Assembly (NCBI GenBank): GCA_020740775.1
Contig: JAHEWK010000036.1
Location: forward strand, 278,493-342,492
Direction: 5' to 3'
Source of the DNA: Ilyonectria destructans
Lineage: Eukaryota; Ascomycota; Sordariomycetes; Hypocreales; Nectriaceae
Length of the DNA stretch: 64,000 nucleotides
Position numbers and translations under genes: made by a program. The stretch's first letter is position 1; every line of letters starts with the position of its first letter. Shown one piece after another: positions 12,799 through 22,085 of the stretch. The notes under the pieces are model-generated. The model saw only the letters and a program-made list of their open reading frames with translations. It was not told the DNA's origin and searched no databases.

Positions 12799-15700
12799 TC
12801 ATTCAACCCAAGTGATTTGGTAGAATCGGGGAAATTCCTCTGCACATTGATCAGGGGCCATTTGCCGCTGGGCTCGTCTTCTGACTCGTCTTCGGGCAAC
12901 ATCAGCCGCCGCCTTCTCTTCTCGACTTGCGTACTTTGCAGGCCGACCTCGTTTGGGAACTGATCGATGTCTATTTTCCGTGCGGTAGGGCGGCTGTTGG
13001 CTGCCGCGGGTCACGTAATGTATTCGCACAGTTGGTCGGGGGAGACTTGGGGGGTTGACTTGTGATCCCGAAACAGGGGCCACTTGTTTAGGTAGTAGTG
13101 GCCTCGGGGTAAGTCGCGCTTGTACAACCCGTGGCGGTGCGTGGCAGCTTATTATATGCTCCCTTATCGACTGAGGTGTGGGTAAATTTTGTGACTTAAA
13201 AGCTTGCGCACATCCATACGCAATCTGCTTTCGAAAACTTGTTATATACCGCTCCACCTGTTGGCACATTTGATATTCCAGTTCGGGTTGCAGGTGGCTT
13301 GGGATTGCCGGTTGTGGCCTCGCCAATATGTGCCCCTCGCTTCCAACACCAGGTGAATTTAAGACCGAGGAGTTGATATCACGACTCTTCTTTGAATTTT
13401 GAACAGCGGAGTCACGAGTGCCCCGCAAGGGATTCCGCCGCAAACCGCTTGATTTATCTGATAAGCTGAAAGCAAAGTTTTCCTGATCGTAGCAGAGTTC
13501 CCATACTTCGTATGACAAAGTTTGGCCGATGTGGCGATCAATCCAAGACTGCCACTGATCCTGGCTCCAACGGAGGTATTGAGGGAGGGGTGCAGGGTGT
13601 CCCTGCCGCCAGCGGGTTCTCGCCCAACACCAGCTTTCCGGAGAAGTTTTCTCTATTGCGAGTCCCGCTTCACCCTGGATATCTATCGAAAACCACCGGC
13701 GCTTGCCATCCTTGGTCCTCGGCGCTAGTCCTCCCGGCGTAGGATATGGCAATACCCAGTGGTGTGCAAATAGGTAGCATTGGAGTCGACGTGCGAATGA
13801 CTGTAATAACCTATTCTCCGTTGGGATATGTTGCAATGCAGCACATATCCACTGATGAAGCTTCCGAAACGGTTTGTTTTCCCAATGGCCTCGTAGCCGA
13901 CCATCATTAAAACCGAATAATGCTTGGGCAACTTCCTGGGGGCTCTTGACACTCGCATGATTGCCCGATACTGCGGTCATACCATTGACCAGAGCGGCTG
14001 ACAGACCTTTGCGGCAAAAATCGACATGATCGTCTAGGATCGTAGTGCGAACCTTCGGGCGGAGGTCAACCTGAATGGAATGAAGGACGTCAGCCCTCAT
14101 TTGCTGCAGACAAATGTGACAAAGCCATGACACAATCTGATCGGTGATGACATCTTCCCTGGCATACCGCCGGAGCCACTCGAGGCCCAAGTCAGCGCGG
14201 CGACTGAGGTCAAAGAAATGCCTGACATGGCCACCACATTTGAGATATCGTTGATGAAGAGTGCCGTTCCCGAATAAGACTGAATCGGTGATATCTGGAA
14301 GAAATCTCAACAGAGCCCAATTGATGCGAGGCTCAATCCAGCAGTAGCCATACTGCTCTAGTGTTTGACTGAAGCCAAGGCCGTAACACACTTGTGGCAA
14401 GCCCACTGGTTGTGGCAGCTCTCGTCTACTCCACCACAGCGCCCCTTCCCGAGAGTAATCATGTCCTCCAACTGCGACCCGGAGACATCGGAGAAACATG
14501 TCCATCATTTTGGTTTGCTCCCATGTCGTCAGGCCCGCGGAACACTGGGCTCGGACCAACTCAAACCCGGTTGTAAACTTGTTAATATTGTGCCAGACGA
14601 AGTCAACAAAAATAGGACTGCGAACTGCCCATAAATAAGGCGGAGGCCCTGGTAGCTTAGTGGAGCGGGCTTCGGGGGTAAGAGAGCGTCGTACTGTCAG
14701 GACGCTTTGAAATAAGACCCACGAAATACGATATTCCTCGCGGACACCGAAGGATCGTTGCTTAGAATCTGTTAGGCCATAGTGACAACGGCGCTTGCTG
14801 GCCAGATACGCTCGATCTGTGATGTTCTTGCCCGATACTGGCTTGCCGCAAATGCTTTGCACACCATTGCGAAGCTGAGGATCTAATGCCAAGTGCCGTA
14901 GATCTGGATTTTGAAATGGAAACGTGCGAGCGGCGTCTATGATCTCTTTGGTGAGACTGTACATCTGACCATAAAGGATACCTCCGTGGCGAAGCCGAGA
15001 CCTCGGAGGCGTCAATGTAGTCATGCCGCAAGCATCCCGAAGCATTGACTCGTGGTAGAAGTTTTGGCCGGACTTGGGAATGTCCCCATCATAGAGGTGA
15101 CCGAGGTGATGACGGATGCAACAACGCCGCCAAAGGTATGTCTGAGCTTCAGGCAATGGAACGCTGTTGTGCAGTGGGCAGGTCTCTTTGCCCACATCGA
15201 TGTACAACCGATCACTGCATATGTAGGAGAAGTCTAGAACTTGGTGTAGCTTACAGTCAAAGTTCTCCATGACCGCAAGCAAATCAGATGGCGCATCCGG
15301 GTATTTGAACAGAAGTTTGGTGCCCTTTGCTTCGATGAAAAGCTCTGGATCGCGAAAGTCCTGCAATCCAGGTTGCCGTACCGCTGCGAGAATACGGTCC
15401 CATAGTTGCTGCAAGCCCTGCGGTGGTAGGAAATAGGTCATCCGGAGTTGGGCCCGATAACTAGGTGTCTCAAGCAGGCGATCCTCTACTTTGGGAGCGC
15501 GGCAGGTAGCTAATGCGTGACGATAACTTGCCGGCAAGTGCTGGAGTCGATCGACATCGTAGACCTGACGGACAGCGGGATAGAAGATATCATCAAACCA
15601 CCGCGAGAGCTGCTCGTCAGTTAACCGATTGAAGTCGCAGGAGCATGGCAAATGTGGAAATAATAGGTGAAATGTGATGAAATCAGCGCCTTCGGCCCTT

Positions 15701-16698
15701 GCGAAGATAAAATGCGGCAAGTCTTTCAGTCGTGACGGAATCAACCGGGGCCGCTCCGGATCTGGATCCGCGCGATCCAAAGTCAGGTGGACGTCTGTGG
15801 AAATATTCTGACCATACTGAGGAGCAGAATAAAACCGAATCCCGTAGACTGCTGTTGCAGGAGAAGTCACGAAACCCAAGATGCTATCGATGTCGAATGA
15901 AACGACCGGAGTAGTCTGTTGTGAATGTTTGGTGTGGAGACAGGCCTGCTTAGGCTTGCCTTCGAACTGTCTAGGTGTATGGCCAGAGAATACATCTTGC
16001 CATTGAGCAGGGCCCATACTCGGTGTCGCATGATGAACTTGAGAGGATAGCACGTACGGTTTGTCAAGTGTGTGAGGCACATTACTTGAGAATAGTTGAT
16101 CCAGCCCATGATGGTTATGAGCTCCCTCAGCTTCGATATGCGTTGCTAGGTCTTCTCGATGTTTCTCAGTGCCACAACCATGAATTCCGACTAGAAACTG
16201 CTGAATAAACTTCTCGGTGGCATATTCTACGTCTGACCAGGTATCGCCATCGGGAAGATCTGCTTCCTGTTCAGCATAGAACTCTGGAATTTTGGGCTCC
16301 GTCTGAGCTTCATGATCTCTAGCACAGTGAAAGTGAAGGCAGACGGGTTCTTCATCGCCACAGGGATCCTGTTCAATGCTATTCCCATCAGGATCCGCAC
16401 CTCCCTGCCAAGAGGTAATGGATATATCATCAACAGGGATAAATTCCTGTTCAAACTCCTCAGTATCGACTGGCGCACTATTGGATCCCGCCTGCCCAGC
16501 CTCTGTCCCTGGTTCAACTGCTTGACATGATGGTTCGGTCCGAGGGTCAGTGGTATCAATCCCTTGTTTTGCTTTTCGACGCAGCCGGTAGTCCCGGGCC
16601 CGTTTCGCATCTAGACGACGCCGATGTCGCACAGCGGGGTCTTGTTCTTGAGCACCAACAAATTTGAATCGCACTGTTGCTTCCCTGACGAGTGACAT
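12799..16698 (-). CDS. Large transposon-associated protein of unknown function, copy B (1299 aa, intact)
   Basis: A single uninterrupted frame from the ATG at 16,698. The N-terminus carries a bZIP-like basic stretch (RHRRRLDAKRARDYRLRRKA), then an acidic linker of about 200 residues. The conserved core begins at VVSFDIDSI and continues through LPHFIFARAEG, YIDVGKETCP, LWRRCCIRHH, RCHYGL, VWHNINKFTTGFELV and the block GLGFSQTLEQYGYCWIEPR. The C-terminus has an AT-hook-like RGRPAKY followed by KAAADVARRRVRRR. Both ends look DNA-binding. The FDIDSI motif superficially resembles an exonuclease-type D-x-E/D motif, but I cannot assign a polymerase or nuclease. The neighbour to the left is a broken paralogue on the same strand; to the right is a gypsy fragment. 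Long, repeated and intronless, it is most likely a transposon gene. Confidence 0.6.
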   Translation of the reverse strand: MSLVREATVRFKFVGAQEQDPAVRHRRRLDAKRARDYRLRRKAKQGIDTTDPRTEPSCQAVEPGTEAGQAGSNSAPVDTEEFEQEFIPVDDISITSWQGGADPDGNSIEQDPCGDEEPVCLHFHCARDHEAQTEPKIPEFYAEQEADLPDGDTWSDVEYATEKFIQQFLVGIHGCGTEKHREDLATHIEAEGAHNHHGLDQLFSSNVPHTLDKPYVLSSQVHHATPSMGPAQWQDVFSGHTPRQFEGKPKQACLHTKHSQQTTPVVSFDIDSILGFVTSPATAVYGIRFYSAPQYGQNISTDVHLTLDRADPDPERPRLIPSRLKDLPHFIFARAEGADFITFHLLFPHLPCSCDFNRLTDEQLSRWFDDIFYPAVRQVYDVDRLQHLPASYRHALATCRAPKVEDRLLETPSYRAQLRMTYFLPPQGLQQLWDRILAAVRQPGLQDFRDPELFIEAKGTKLLFKYPDAPSDLLAVMENFDCKLHQVLDFSYICSDRLYIDVGKETCPLHNSVPLPEAQTYLWRRCCIRHHLGHLYDGDIPKSGQNFYHESMLRDACGMTTLTPPRSRLRHGGILYGQMYSLTKEIIDAARTFPFQNPDLRHLALDPQLRNGVQSICGKPVSGKNITDRAYLASKRRCHYGLTDSKQRSFGVREEYRISWVLFQSVLTVRRSLTPEARSTKLPGPPPYLWAVRSPIFVDFVWHNINKFTTGFELVRAQCSAGLTTWEQTKMMDMFLRCLRVAVGGHDYSREGALWWSRRELPQPVGLPQVCYGLGFSQTLEQYGYCWIEPRINWALLRFLPDITDSVLFGNGTLHQRYLKCGGHVRHFFDLSRRADLGLEWLRRYAREDVITDQIVSWLCHICLQQMRADVLHSIQVDLRPKVRTTILDDHVDFCRKGLSAALVNGMTAVSGNHASVKSPQEVAQALFGFNDGRLRGHWENKPFRKLHQWICAALQHIPTENRLLQSFARRLQCYLFAHHWVLPYPTPGGLAPRTKDGKRRWFSIDIQGEAGLAIEKTSPESWCWARTRWRQGHPAPLPQYLRWSQDQWQSWIDRHIGQTLSYEVWELCYDQENFAFSLSDKSSGLRRNPLRGTRDSAVQNSKKSRDINSSVLNSPGVGSEGHILARPQPAIPSHLQPELEYQMCQQVERYITSFRKQIAYGCAQAFKSQNLPTPQSIREHIISCHAPPRVVQARLTPRPLLPKQVAPVSGSQVNPPSLPRPTVRIHYVTRGSQQPPYRTENRHRSVPKRGRPAKYASREEKAAADVARRRVRRRAQRQMAPDQCAEEFPRFYQITWVE

Positions 16699-17394
16699 GT
16701 TCGGACTTTTACCAAAGTAATTGATATTGTAGAGGTTAAAAAGGGTGATAGCTCAATAGCAGACAGAAGACCCTGAGGATTGTGATAGGGGCTCACAGGA
16801 CTTTAATCGCAGTTTTCTTGAGGACACTTTTCCCCCTTCTGTGTGTGTATGGGTGCCGTTTCGTATAAATGAAGGAGGTATACTTGGGTAATTCTCGTCG
16901 GCTAATGTTGGGCAATTGGTTCCGCGGGAATCGGTGATGACACCGGTCAACTGATAAGAATATCTAAAGAACAAAAGAAAGTGAGCAGTCGTGTGTTCGG
17001 GCATAGTTATTCAAGTCTATGTCGTTAGAAACGGAATCCCTGATGCAATAAGTCGAACGCGAAGCCGGATGCATGACCCCAAAGTACCGGCGGCGTTTCA
17101 TATCCAGTTACATGAACCTAGTGGTGGGGTAGCTTATCGGTGCTAACCAAATTAAGGAATCGTCACGCTCTCAAAACCGTACTAATCCAAAAGAGGAAAT
17201 CGTCACGGTCGAGCGATGACGGCATTGTTTCTTGAGGTTTAACAAGCAGCTACAACAGGAATATAGATCTAATTTAAAGAAAAATTACATTTCCATGTTT
17301 TTTAGCGACTAGGCTTCTGCAAAGAGTTATATAAGATAAGGAATCTTGGTTGTGTTGTTGAAAACCTAAGTGCTGGTTCCCCCCTGGATTGGCA
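16699..17394. other. Upstream region of copy B and junction with the gypsy fragment
   Basis: Non-coding. It probably contains the promoter of the 1299-aa ORF (minus strand). The border at about 17,395 is where similarity to the gypsy pol reading frame stops. I see no inverted or direct terminal repeat that would delimit the element carrying the large ORF. Confidence 0.45.
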
Positions 17395-20300
17395 TGTAGC
17401 CAGTCCAGCTTCTTCGATGGTCTTGTGGTCTTTACGTTCTTCAGATTCAGATAGACCCAATCGCCTGGTTTGTACCTTGGGGCTGCTGTGCGGGACTTGT
17501 TGGCGAACCGTTCTTGCTTCTCCTGGGCTGTGGCGATGGCCGCCTGTGCCCATTCTGTAGCGTCTTGCAATCGTCTGATGAAGTCCTCAGCGAGTGTTTC
17601 GCCCTCCTTCTGCTTTCCTTCAATCATGCGGTCTGCTACCAGGCGGATCGGTTCATTGTGGTAGCCATGCATAAAGAAGAATGGGCTCAGGCCTGTTGAG
17701 GATGCTTCTCGGTTGTTTATACTTGCCATTGCAATTGGCAAGAGGTCCAGCCAGTTATCCTGAGTGTAGGTAGCCCAAATCCTTATAATCTTCTCGATCT
17801 CCTGATTCATACGCTCTGTAGCGCCATCAGTCTGAGGGTGATATGCTGTTGAGAGTCGCTGTTCAATCTTGAGGAGTTTGCAAAAGTGCTTCCACAAATC
17901 GCTTACAAACTGCGGTCCCCTATCACTAGTTATTGCTGTCGGTATGCCATGAATTGGGTAGTGGCGCTCAAAGAGCCTCTTTGCAACTGCCTCAGATGAG
18001 ATGTCGTCCATTCCCTCTAGCTCTACCCCTTTCGTCAGGCGATCAGTGACAACCATACAATTTGTTGCATTATCCCTCCCGGATGGTGGTAAGTCTGTAA
18101 TGAAGTCGATTGAGATCTCTCCCCAGATGCGCTCAGGGACTGGCATTGGCTTGAGGAGCCCCTTCTTAGTGTCTCTCCAGATCGTATTCCTGCCGCAGAT
18201 CTCACAGTTCCTCACAAACTGGCGCACATCTGCTGCAGCTCCAGGCCAGAAGAACTGTCTCGATAGAATGGTGTAGGTGAGGTCTCTGCCGGGATGTCCA
18301 GTAATATGGGAGTCATGGATATCCTGAATGATCTTTGTGCGAAGGGTTTCCAAATTTGGAATCCAGACTCGATCGCGGAAGCGAAGAAGACCTCGCTCAT
18401 CCACAGTGCACTCAGCAATGCTAACAGTTTTCTCCTTCTGAAGGTGAGTGGGCAAGTTTCTTTCGTCCCTAGCCACACACATAGTGAGTTGTCGGTAAAG
18501 TTCATCCTTTCGACCTTCATGCCATAGGGTCTGCAGTTCTCGGTCTTCAAAAAGCCGTACTTCCTCCTCAAAGTTGATCTCCTCAGGTTTCGCCGGAACC
18601 CCCATCGATGCAATGTGCACACTTTTGAGGTGTTCGGACTGGAACATCTTCATGAATCTAGCCTTCAACCGCTCGTCGCTACCATCTGCTGGGAGGTCCT
18701 GTTCCCTACGAGACAGGGTATCAGGACGCCCCAAGCTCTTGCCTGGCCTCCACTCCAGAGTGAAGTTGAACCTAGCGAAGTACTCGGACCAACACACTTG
18801 CCTCTCAGTAAGTTGCTTCTCAGAATAGAAGTACTTTAAGTTCTTGTGGTCTGTAAGAACTGTAAAGTGCTTGACTGCCTGCAACTCGGGCTGCCATGCT
18901 TCAAGACAGCGTATAATGGCAAGGAGTTCCTTATCATGGATGGGGTAGTTGGCTTCAGCAGGAGAGTGCTTCTTCGACAAATAAGCAACAGGGCGCCAAA
19001 TGCTATAGTCATCCTTCTGTAGCATCAGTCCTCCTGTAGCGTAGCCAGACGAATCAGCCTCGACCATAGTCTCTCTCTCTGGGTCGAAGTGCGCGAGGAT
19101 GGGGGCCGTGATGAGCATTTCCTTCAGCTTGTCAAATGCCTCTTCACATCGGTCGTCCCATTTGAACTGAACATCCTTCTTAGTTAGCTCGGTCAACGGT
19201 CGAGCTACATCTGAGAAGTCTTGGATAAAAACTCGATAGAAGTTCACAAAGCCAATGAACCCACGAACTCCTTTGACTGAAGTTGGTGTAGCCCATTCTC
19301 TGATTGCCTTGACTTTCTCAGGGTCGACTCGGATGCCAACCTCTGCCTCGATCACAAAGCCTAAATACTTCACTGTCTTGGCCTCGAATTCGCACTTATC
19401 AATGTCAATCTGGAGGCCAGCATCCATCAATCGCTGTAGAACTTGGCCGACCTTCCTCCTGTGGTCCTTGAGGGACCCTGAGGAATACACCAAAACATCA
19501 TCCACGTATGCAGAAACAAAGTCATCTAAGTATTCTTGCAAGGTGCTGTTGATGTAGCGTTGGAAGGCGGCAGGGGCTCCAGTCAACCCAAATGGCATGA
19601 CTCGGTACTCAAAGGAACCATATCTCGTGCGAAAAGCCGTTTTGTGTACATCTTCCTCCGCTATCCGCACCTTATTGAAGGCAGCGATGATGTCGAGCTT
19701 TGTGAACCACTTTGCCTTTGCGATGTTCCTTAAGGTTTCGCTCAGAAGCGGGAGAGGGTATCGGTCCTTCTTGGTAATGTTGTTCAACCCTCGGTAGTCG
19801 ACGCAAAAGCGAATCCCTCCACCTGGTTTCTTAACCAACAGGACTGGGGCAGCTGCCGGGGAGCTGCTCGCGCGGATGAACTCCTTGTCCAGCAGCTCAG
19901 TGAGGGTCTTCCTTAAGACCAGGAGCTCTTCTCTTTTCATACCGTACAACGGGCTCCAAGGGAGGTTCCTCTCATTTCCATCTTTGTCCTTCATGATCTC
20001 GATTCGAAGGTCGATGCCGGGTCGTAGGGGCGGGAGTTTGTCGGCCAGTTTCCTGCTAAATGCCTGGAGCCATTGGTGATAATGCTTCGGAAGCTTCTCT
20101 TTTGGGTCCGTCCTTGTCTTCGGCTTCAGGGCCTTATCAATGTCCTTCAGAGTAACGGAGAACACTCCAGTGCCTTGTCGCCTCTTATCTCGTCGTACCT
20201 CTGCCATGAAGACTGATGCCATCACTTGTTCGACCTTCACGTCTGGGGCTGGCTGCTTAGCTCGATTCCACACCCGTACACCTGAGGACCTAATTGTAAG

Positions 20301-20639
20301 GCAACCCTTCTTTGCTGAGATATGTACATCCTCGTCCTCCATCCAGGGCTTTCCAAGGATAATACTATAGTTCAACTTTGGGATCACGTAGAAGAAGACT
20401 CGTTGGCGTTGGTGACCGTCGATATCAACTGATGCGTAAGTCACAGTATCGATGACTGTGTTGGGGTTGTCGGTAGCGTTCTCGACTTTCCGAGGAGGAA
20501 TGGGGATCTGTGGCAGCTTCAGGGAGCGAAAGAGTTGCTCATTTATAGCAGCATAGCAAAGACAACCATAGTCGACTAGACCTGTGGTGAAGTCGGTTCC
20601 ATTAAGTCTAATGTCGACGAGGAACGGGTCTCCATCCAT
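17274..20639 (-). CDS. Gypsy pol polyprotein, copy 1 (3' truncated)
   Basis: Domain order on the minus strand: aspartic-protease-like region (VDYGCLCYAAINEQLF; the usual DTGA is replaced by VDYG), reverse transcriptase with FTKLDIIAAFNKVRIAEED, MPFGLTGAPAAFQR and YVDDVLVYSSG, RNase H (MVEADSSGYATGG), the integrase zinc motif (HITGHPGRD...CEICGRN) and the integrase core with ISIDFITDLPPSG, TSDRGPQFVS and HPQTDGATERMNQE. Catalytic D, D and E are all present. Reading continues from gag in the same frame across one TAG. The last 40 or so residues (17,274-17,395) are unrelated read-through past the truncation point, so the chromodomain is lost. Confidence 0.88.
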   Translation of the reverse strand: MDGDPFLVDIRLNGTDFTTGLVDYGCLCYAAINEQLFRSLKLPQIPIPPRKVENATDNPNTVIDTVTYASVDIDGHQRQRVFFYVIPKLNYSIILGKPWMEDEDVHISAKKGCLTIRSSGVRVWNRAKQPAPDVKVEQVMASVFMAEVRRDKRRQGTGVFSVTLKDIDKALKPKTRTDPKEKLPKHYHQWLQAFSRKLADKLPPLRPGIDLRIEIMKDKDGNERNLPWSPLYGMKREELLVLRKTLTELLDKEFIRASSSPAAAPVLLVKKPGGGIRFCVDYRGLNNITKKDRYPLPLLSETLRNIAKAKWFTKLDIIAAFNKVRIAEEDVHKTAFRTRYGSFEYRVMPFGLTGAPAAFQRYINSTLQEYLDDFVSAYVDDVLVYSSGSLKDHRRKVGQVLQRLMDAGLQIDIDKCEFEAKTVKYLGFVIEAEVGIRVDPEKVKAIREWATPTSVKGVRGFIGFVNFYRVFIQDFSDVARPLTELTKKDVQFKWDDRCEEAFDKLKEMLITAPILAHFDPERETMVEADSSGYATGGLMLQKDDYSIWRPVAYLSKKHSPAEANYPIHDKELLAIIRCLEAWQPELQAVKHFTVLTDHKNLKYFYSEKQLTERQVCWSEYFARFNFTLEWRPGKSLGRPDTLSRREQDLPADGSDERLKARFMKMFQSEHLKSVHIASMGVPAKPEEINFEEEVRLFEDRELQTLWHEGRKDELYRQLTMCVARDERNLPTHLQKEKTVSIAECTVDERGLLRFRDRVWIPNLETLRTKIIQDIHDSHITGHPGRDLTYTILSRQFFWPGAAADVRQFVRNCEICGRNTIWRDTKKGLLKPMPVPERIWGEISIDFITDLPPSGRDNATNCMVVTDRLTKGVELEGMDDISSEAVAKRLFERHYPIHGIPTAITSDRGPQFVSDLWKHFCKLLKIEQRLSTAYHPQTDGATERMNQEIEKIIRIWATYTQDNWLDLLPIAMASINNREASSTGLSPFFFMHGYHNEPIRLVADRMIEGKQKEGETLAEDFIRRLQDATEWAQAAIATAQEKQERFANKSRTAAPRYKPGDWVYLNLKNVKTTRPSKKLDWLHANPGGNQHLGFQQHNQDSLSYITLCRSLVAKKHGNVIFL

Positions 20640-20687
20640 CTTTGCTCTGCCTTCTCTTCTCCATTCCCTCTGGGCTGCCGCGTGCCC

Positions 20688-21977
20688 CTATTGTTCATCC
20701 TCTCCCTCCTCCTGGCTGCTCTCTTCCTCCTCTACTGCTGCCTCAGTGACCTGAGGGCGCGCCGATGAGATCTTGATACGTGGTTGCGACCCAGGACGGA
20801 TGGGCGCTGCCAACGGGCATGTGAGGATCCTGCAGTCGTCTCTTCCGCAACGAAGGCAGCGGTGCTCGAGGCGTCGTGCGTCAATTTCTTCCTGGCTAAC
20901 CCACTTGGCTCTCTTGCCTAGTAGTGTCCTATCCTGCGGCCGCTTCGATGGGTACCCATTGAGGTTGCTGTTATTCCTTCGAGGTTTCAAGGTGTTCACT
21001 TGTGTCGCGCTCGTGGGGGTTGATTCCCATTCCATCATATCCTCTCTCTTTGCCGTCTGTGGTGTTGGTGGGGGGGGACTCGGTTGCCCCTTGCTGCCTG
21101 ACTTCTTCCATTGACCCAGGAGCTCCATAGCATTGCTCAGCTTCTGACACCTCGTTGCCAGCTGCACATAGGTAACCAGCTCTTCTTGGTTTACCGGTAC
21201 AAGCGCCATCTTCAGCTTGTCATTCAGGGCATTAACCAGGTAGGAAATCTTGCTATTATCCGGCCATGACTCCGCATTAGCATTGGAGATCTCCTTCTCA
21301 AAGCGGGGGTAGAAGGAGTTAAAGGACTCATTTTCTCCTTGCTTAAGGGAGTGGAGTGCTTGGATGGCCTTCCTCTCAAGGTCGTGATCTCCGTATAAGA
21401 GCTCCAAACGGGTAAGGAGTACTGCTGGGTCCGGTTCCGTATCGGTTTGCCGTGTCTCATTCCGTACATATGTAGTGACGTTCTGCTTGGCCTTTCCTGC
21501 TAGCCGAGAGTATACATATGTGAACTGCAACCTGGGGTTGCCTAGGGCGTCGGCATCTTCCCGCAGCTTGTTTTCCATCTCTAGCTTCCACCCAGGCCAT
21601 ATGGTTTTGTTTCCTTCGTAGAAGGCAGGGTCGGGTAGACGTGGGCGCGGTCGGTGGGCTGGCTTCGGTTCGGGTTCGGGCTTGGTCTCGTGCTTGATTT
21701 CGGGCTCGGGGGTACTAATCTTCGGGATTGGGGTGCTGAGTCCGCTTGGTGTTAGGGGAGTGCCGTCCCCCTGGACTGCAGCTGCAACTGCCTGAATCTT
21801 CAATCTGATTTCTTCATCCTTCTCTGCAATGCTTCTTCTCAGCTCTTCATTCCTCTCTGCGGAGGCTTTCCTGAGTTCAGCGTTTTCCTCTCTCATAAGC
21901 CTGAGTTCCTGCATGATAGCCTCGAGGGCTACAGGTAGTGTCGGGCTGTCCATCCTAACGGTTCTATCTTCAAACAA
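20688..21977 (-). CDS. Gypsy gag, copy 1
   Basis: Structural Gag of 429 aa. It has an N-terminal coiled-coil-like region rich in E, R and L (about residues 10-60), a P/E linker, a retrotransposon-gag core (FYEGNKTIWPGWKLEMENKL through FNSFYPRFEKEISNANAESW) and a zinc knuckle (CLRCGRDDCRILTCPLAAPI, near residues 375-395). It ends EDEQ at an in-frame TAG; the next codons GGG CAC GCG GC keep the same frame into pol. Confidence 0.88.
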   Translation of the reverse strand: MFEDRTVRMDSPTLPVALEAIMQELRLMREENAELRKASAERNEELRRSIAEKDEEIRLKIQAVAAAVQGDGTPLTPSGLSTPIPKISTPEPEIKHETKPEPEPKPAHRPRPRLPDPAFYEGNKTIWPGWKLEMENKLREDADALGNPRLQFTYVYSRLAGKAKQNVTTYVRNETRQTDTEPDPAVLLTRLELLYGDHDLERKAIQALHSLKQGENESFNSFYPRFEKEISNANAESWPDNSKISYLVNALNDKLKMALVPVNQEELVTYVQLATRCQKLSNAMELLGQWKKSGSKGQPSPPPPTPQTAKREDMMEWESTPTSATQVNTLKPRRNNSNLNGYPSKRPQDRTLLGKRAKWVSQEEIDARRLEHRCLRCGRDDCRILTCPLAAPIRPGSQPRIKISSARPQVTEAAVEEEESSQEEGEDEQ

Positions 21978-21988
21978 AAGAATAAGTG

Positions 21989-22000
21989 ATCTTTGATGTA
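21989..22000 (-). promoter_or_regulatory. Candidate self-priming primer-binding site, copy 1
   Basis: The 12 bases directly abutting the LTR read TACATCAAAGAT on the element strand. They are the exact reverse complement of ATCTTTGATGTA inside the LTR (plus-strand 22,053-22,064). This is the layout of Tf1-type self-priming, where the 5' end of the RNA folds back onto the primer site, rather than a tRNA-primed site. Confidence 0.7.
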
Positions 22001-22085
22001 TGTGAACGGCCTCTAGTAACTGTATTCCAGCTATCTAGTCCAGGATGCTATTTACATCAAAGATGAAGAAGAAAGAAAGAAGTTC
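22001..22085 (-). repeat. Partial 5' LTR of gypsy copy 1
   Basis: Starts TGTGAACGGCCTCTAGTAAC on the plus strand. It parallels the 216-bp LTR of copy 2 (TGTGAAAGGCCTCTAGTGAG) for about 80 bp and is then cut where the reverse-transcriptase relic begins. The right limit is approximate. Confidence 0.75.

Larger units (their letters stand above)
17395..22085 (-). mobile_element. Ty3/gypsy LTR retrotransposon, copy 1, truncated at both ends
   Basis: Minus-strand element with part of the 5' LTR (22,001 to about 22,085, starting TGTGAACGGCCTCTAG), a primer site, gag and most of pol. Pol breaks off at about 17,395, just after the KLDWLHA motif that in the complete copy at 51,019-56,632 leads into the chromodomain. 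The 3' LTR is missing. The 5' LTR is cut where the reverse-transcriptase relic begins. No internal frameshifts are seen, so decay is by truncation rather than point mutation. It is a related but distinct family from copy 2. Confidence 0.85.

Noticed and set aside
12799..16698. B-family DNA polymerase of a self-replicating element
   Set aside because: FDIDSI resembles an exonuclease motif, but the polymerase motifs (SLYPS, YGD/DTD) are absent, so the assignment cannot be supported.
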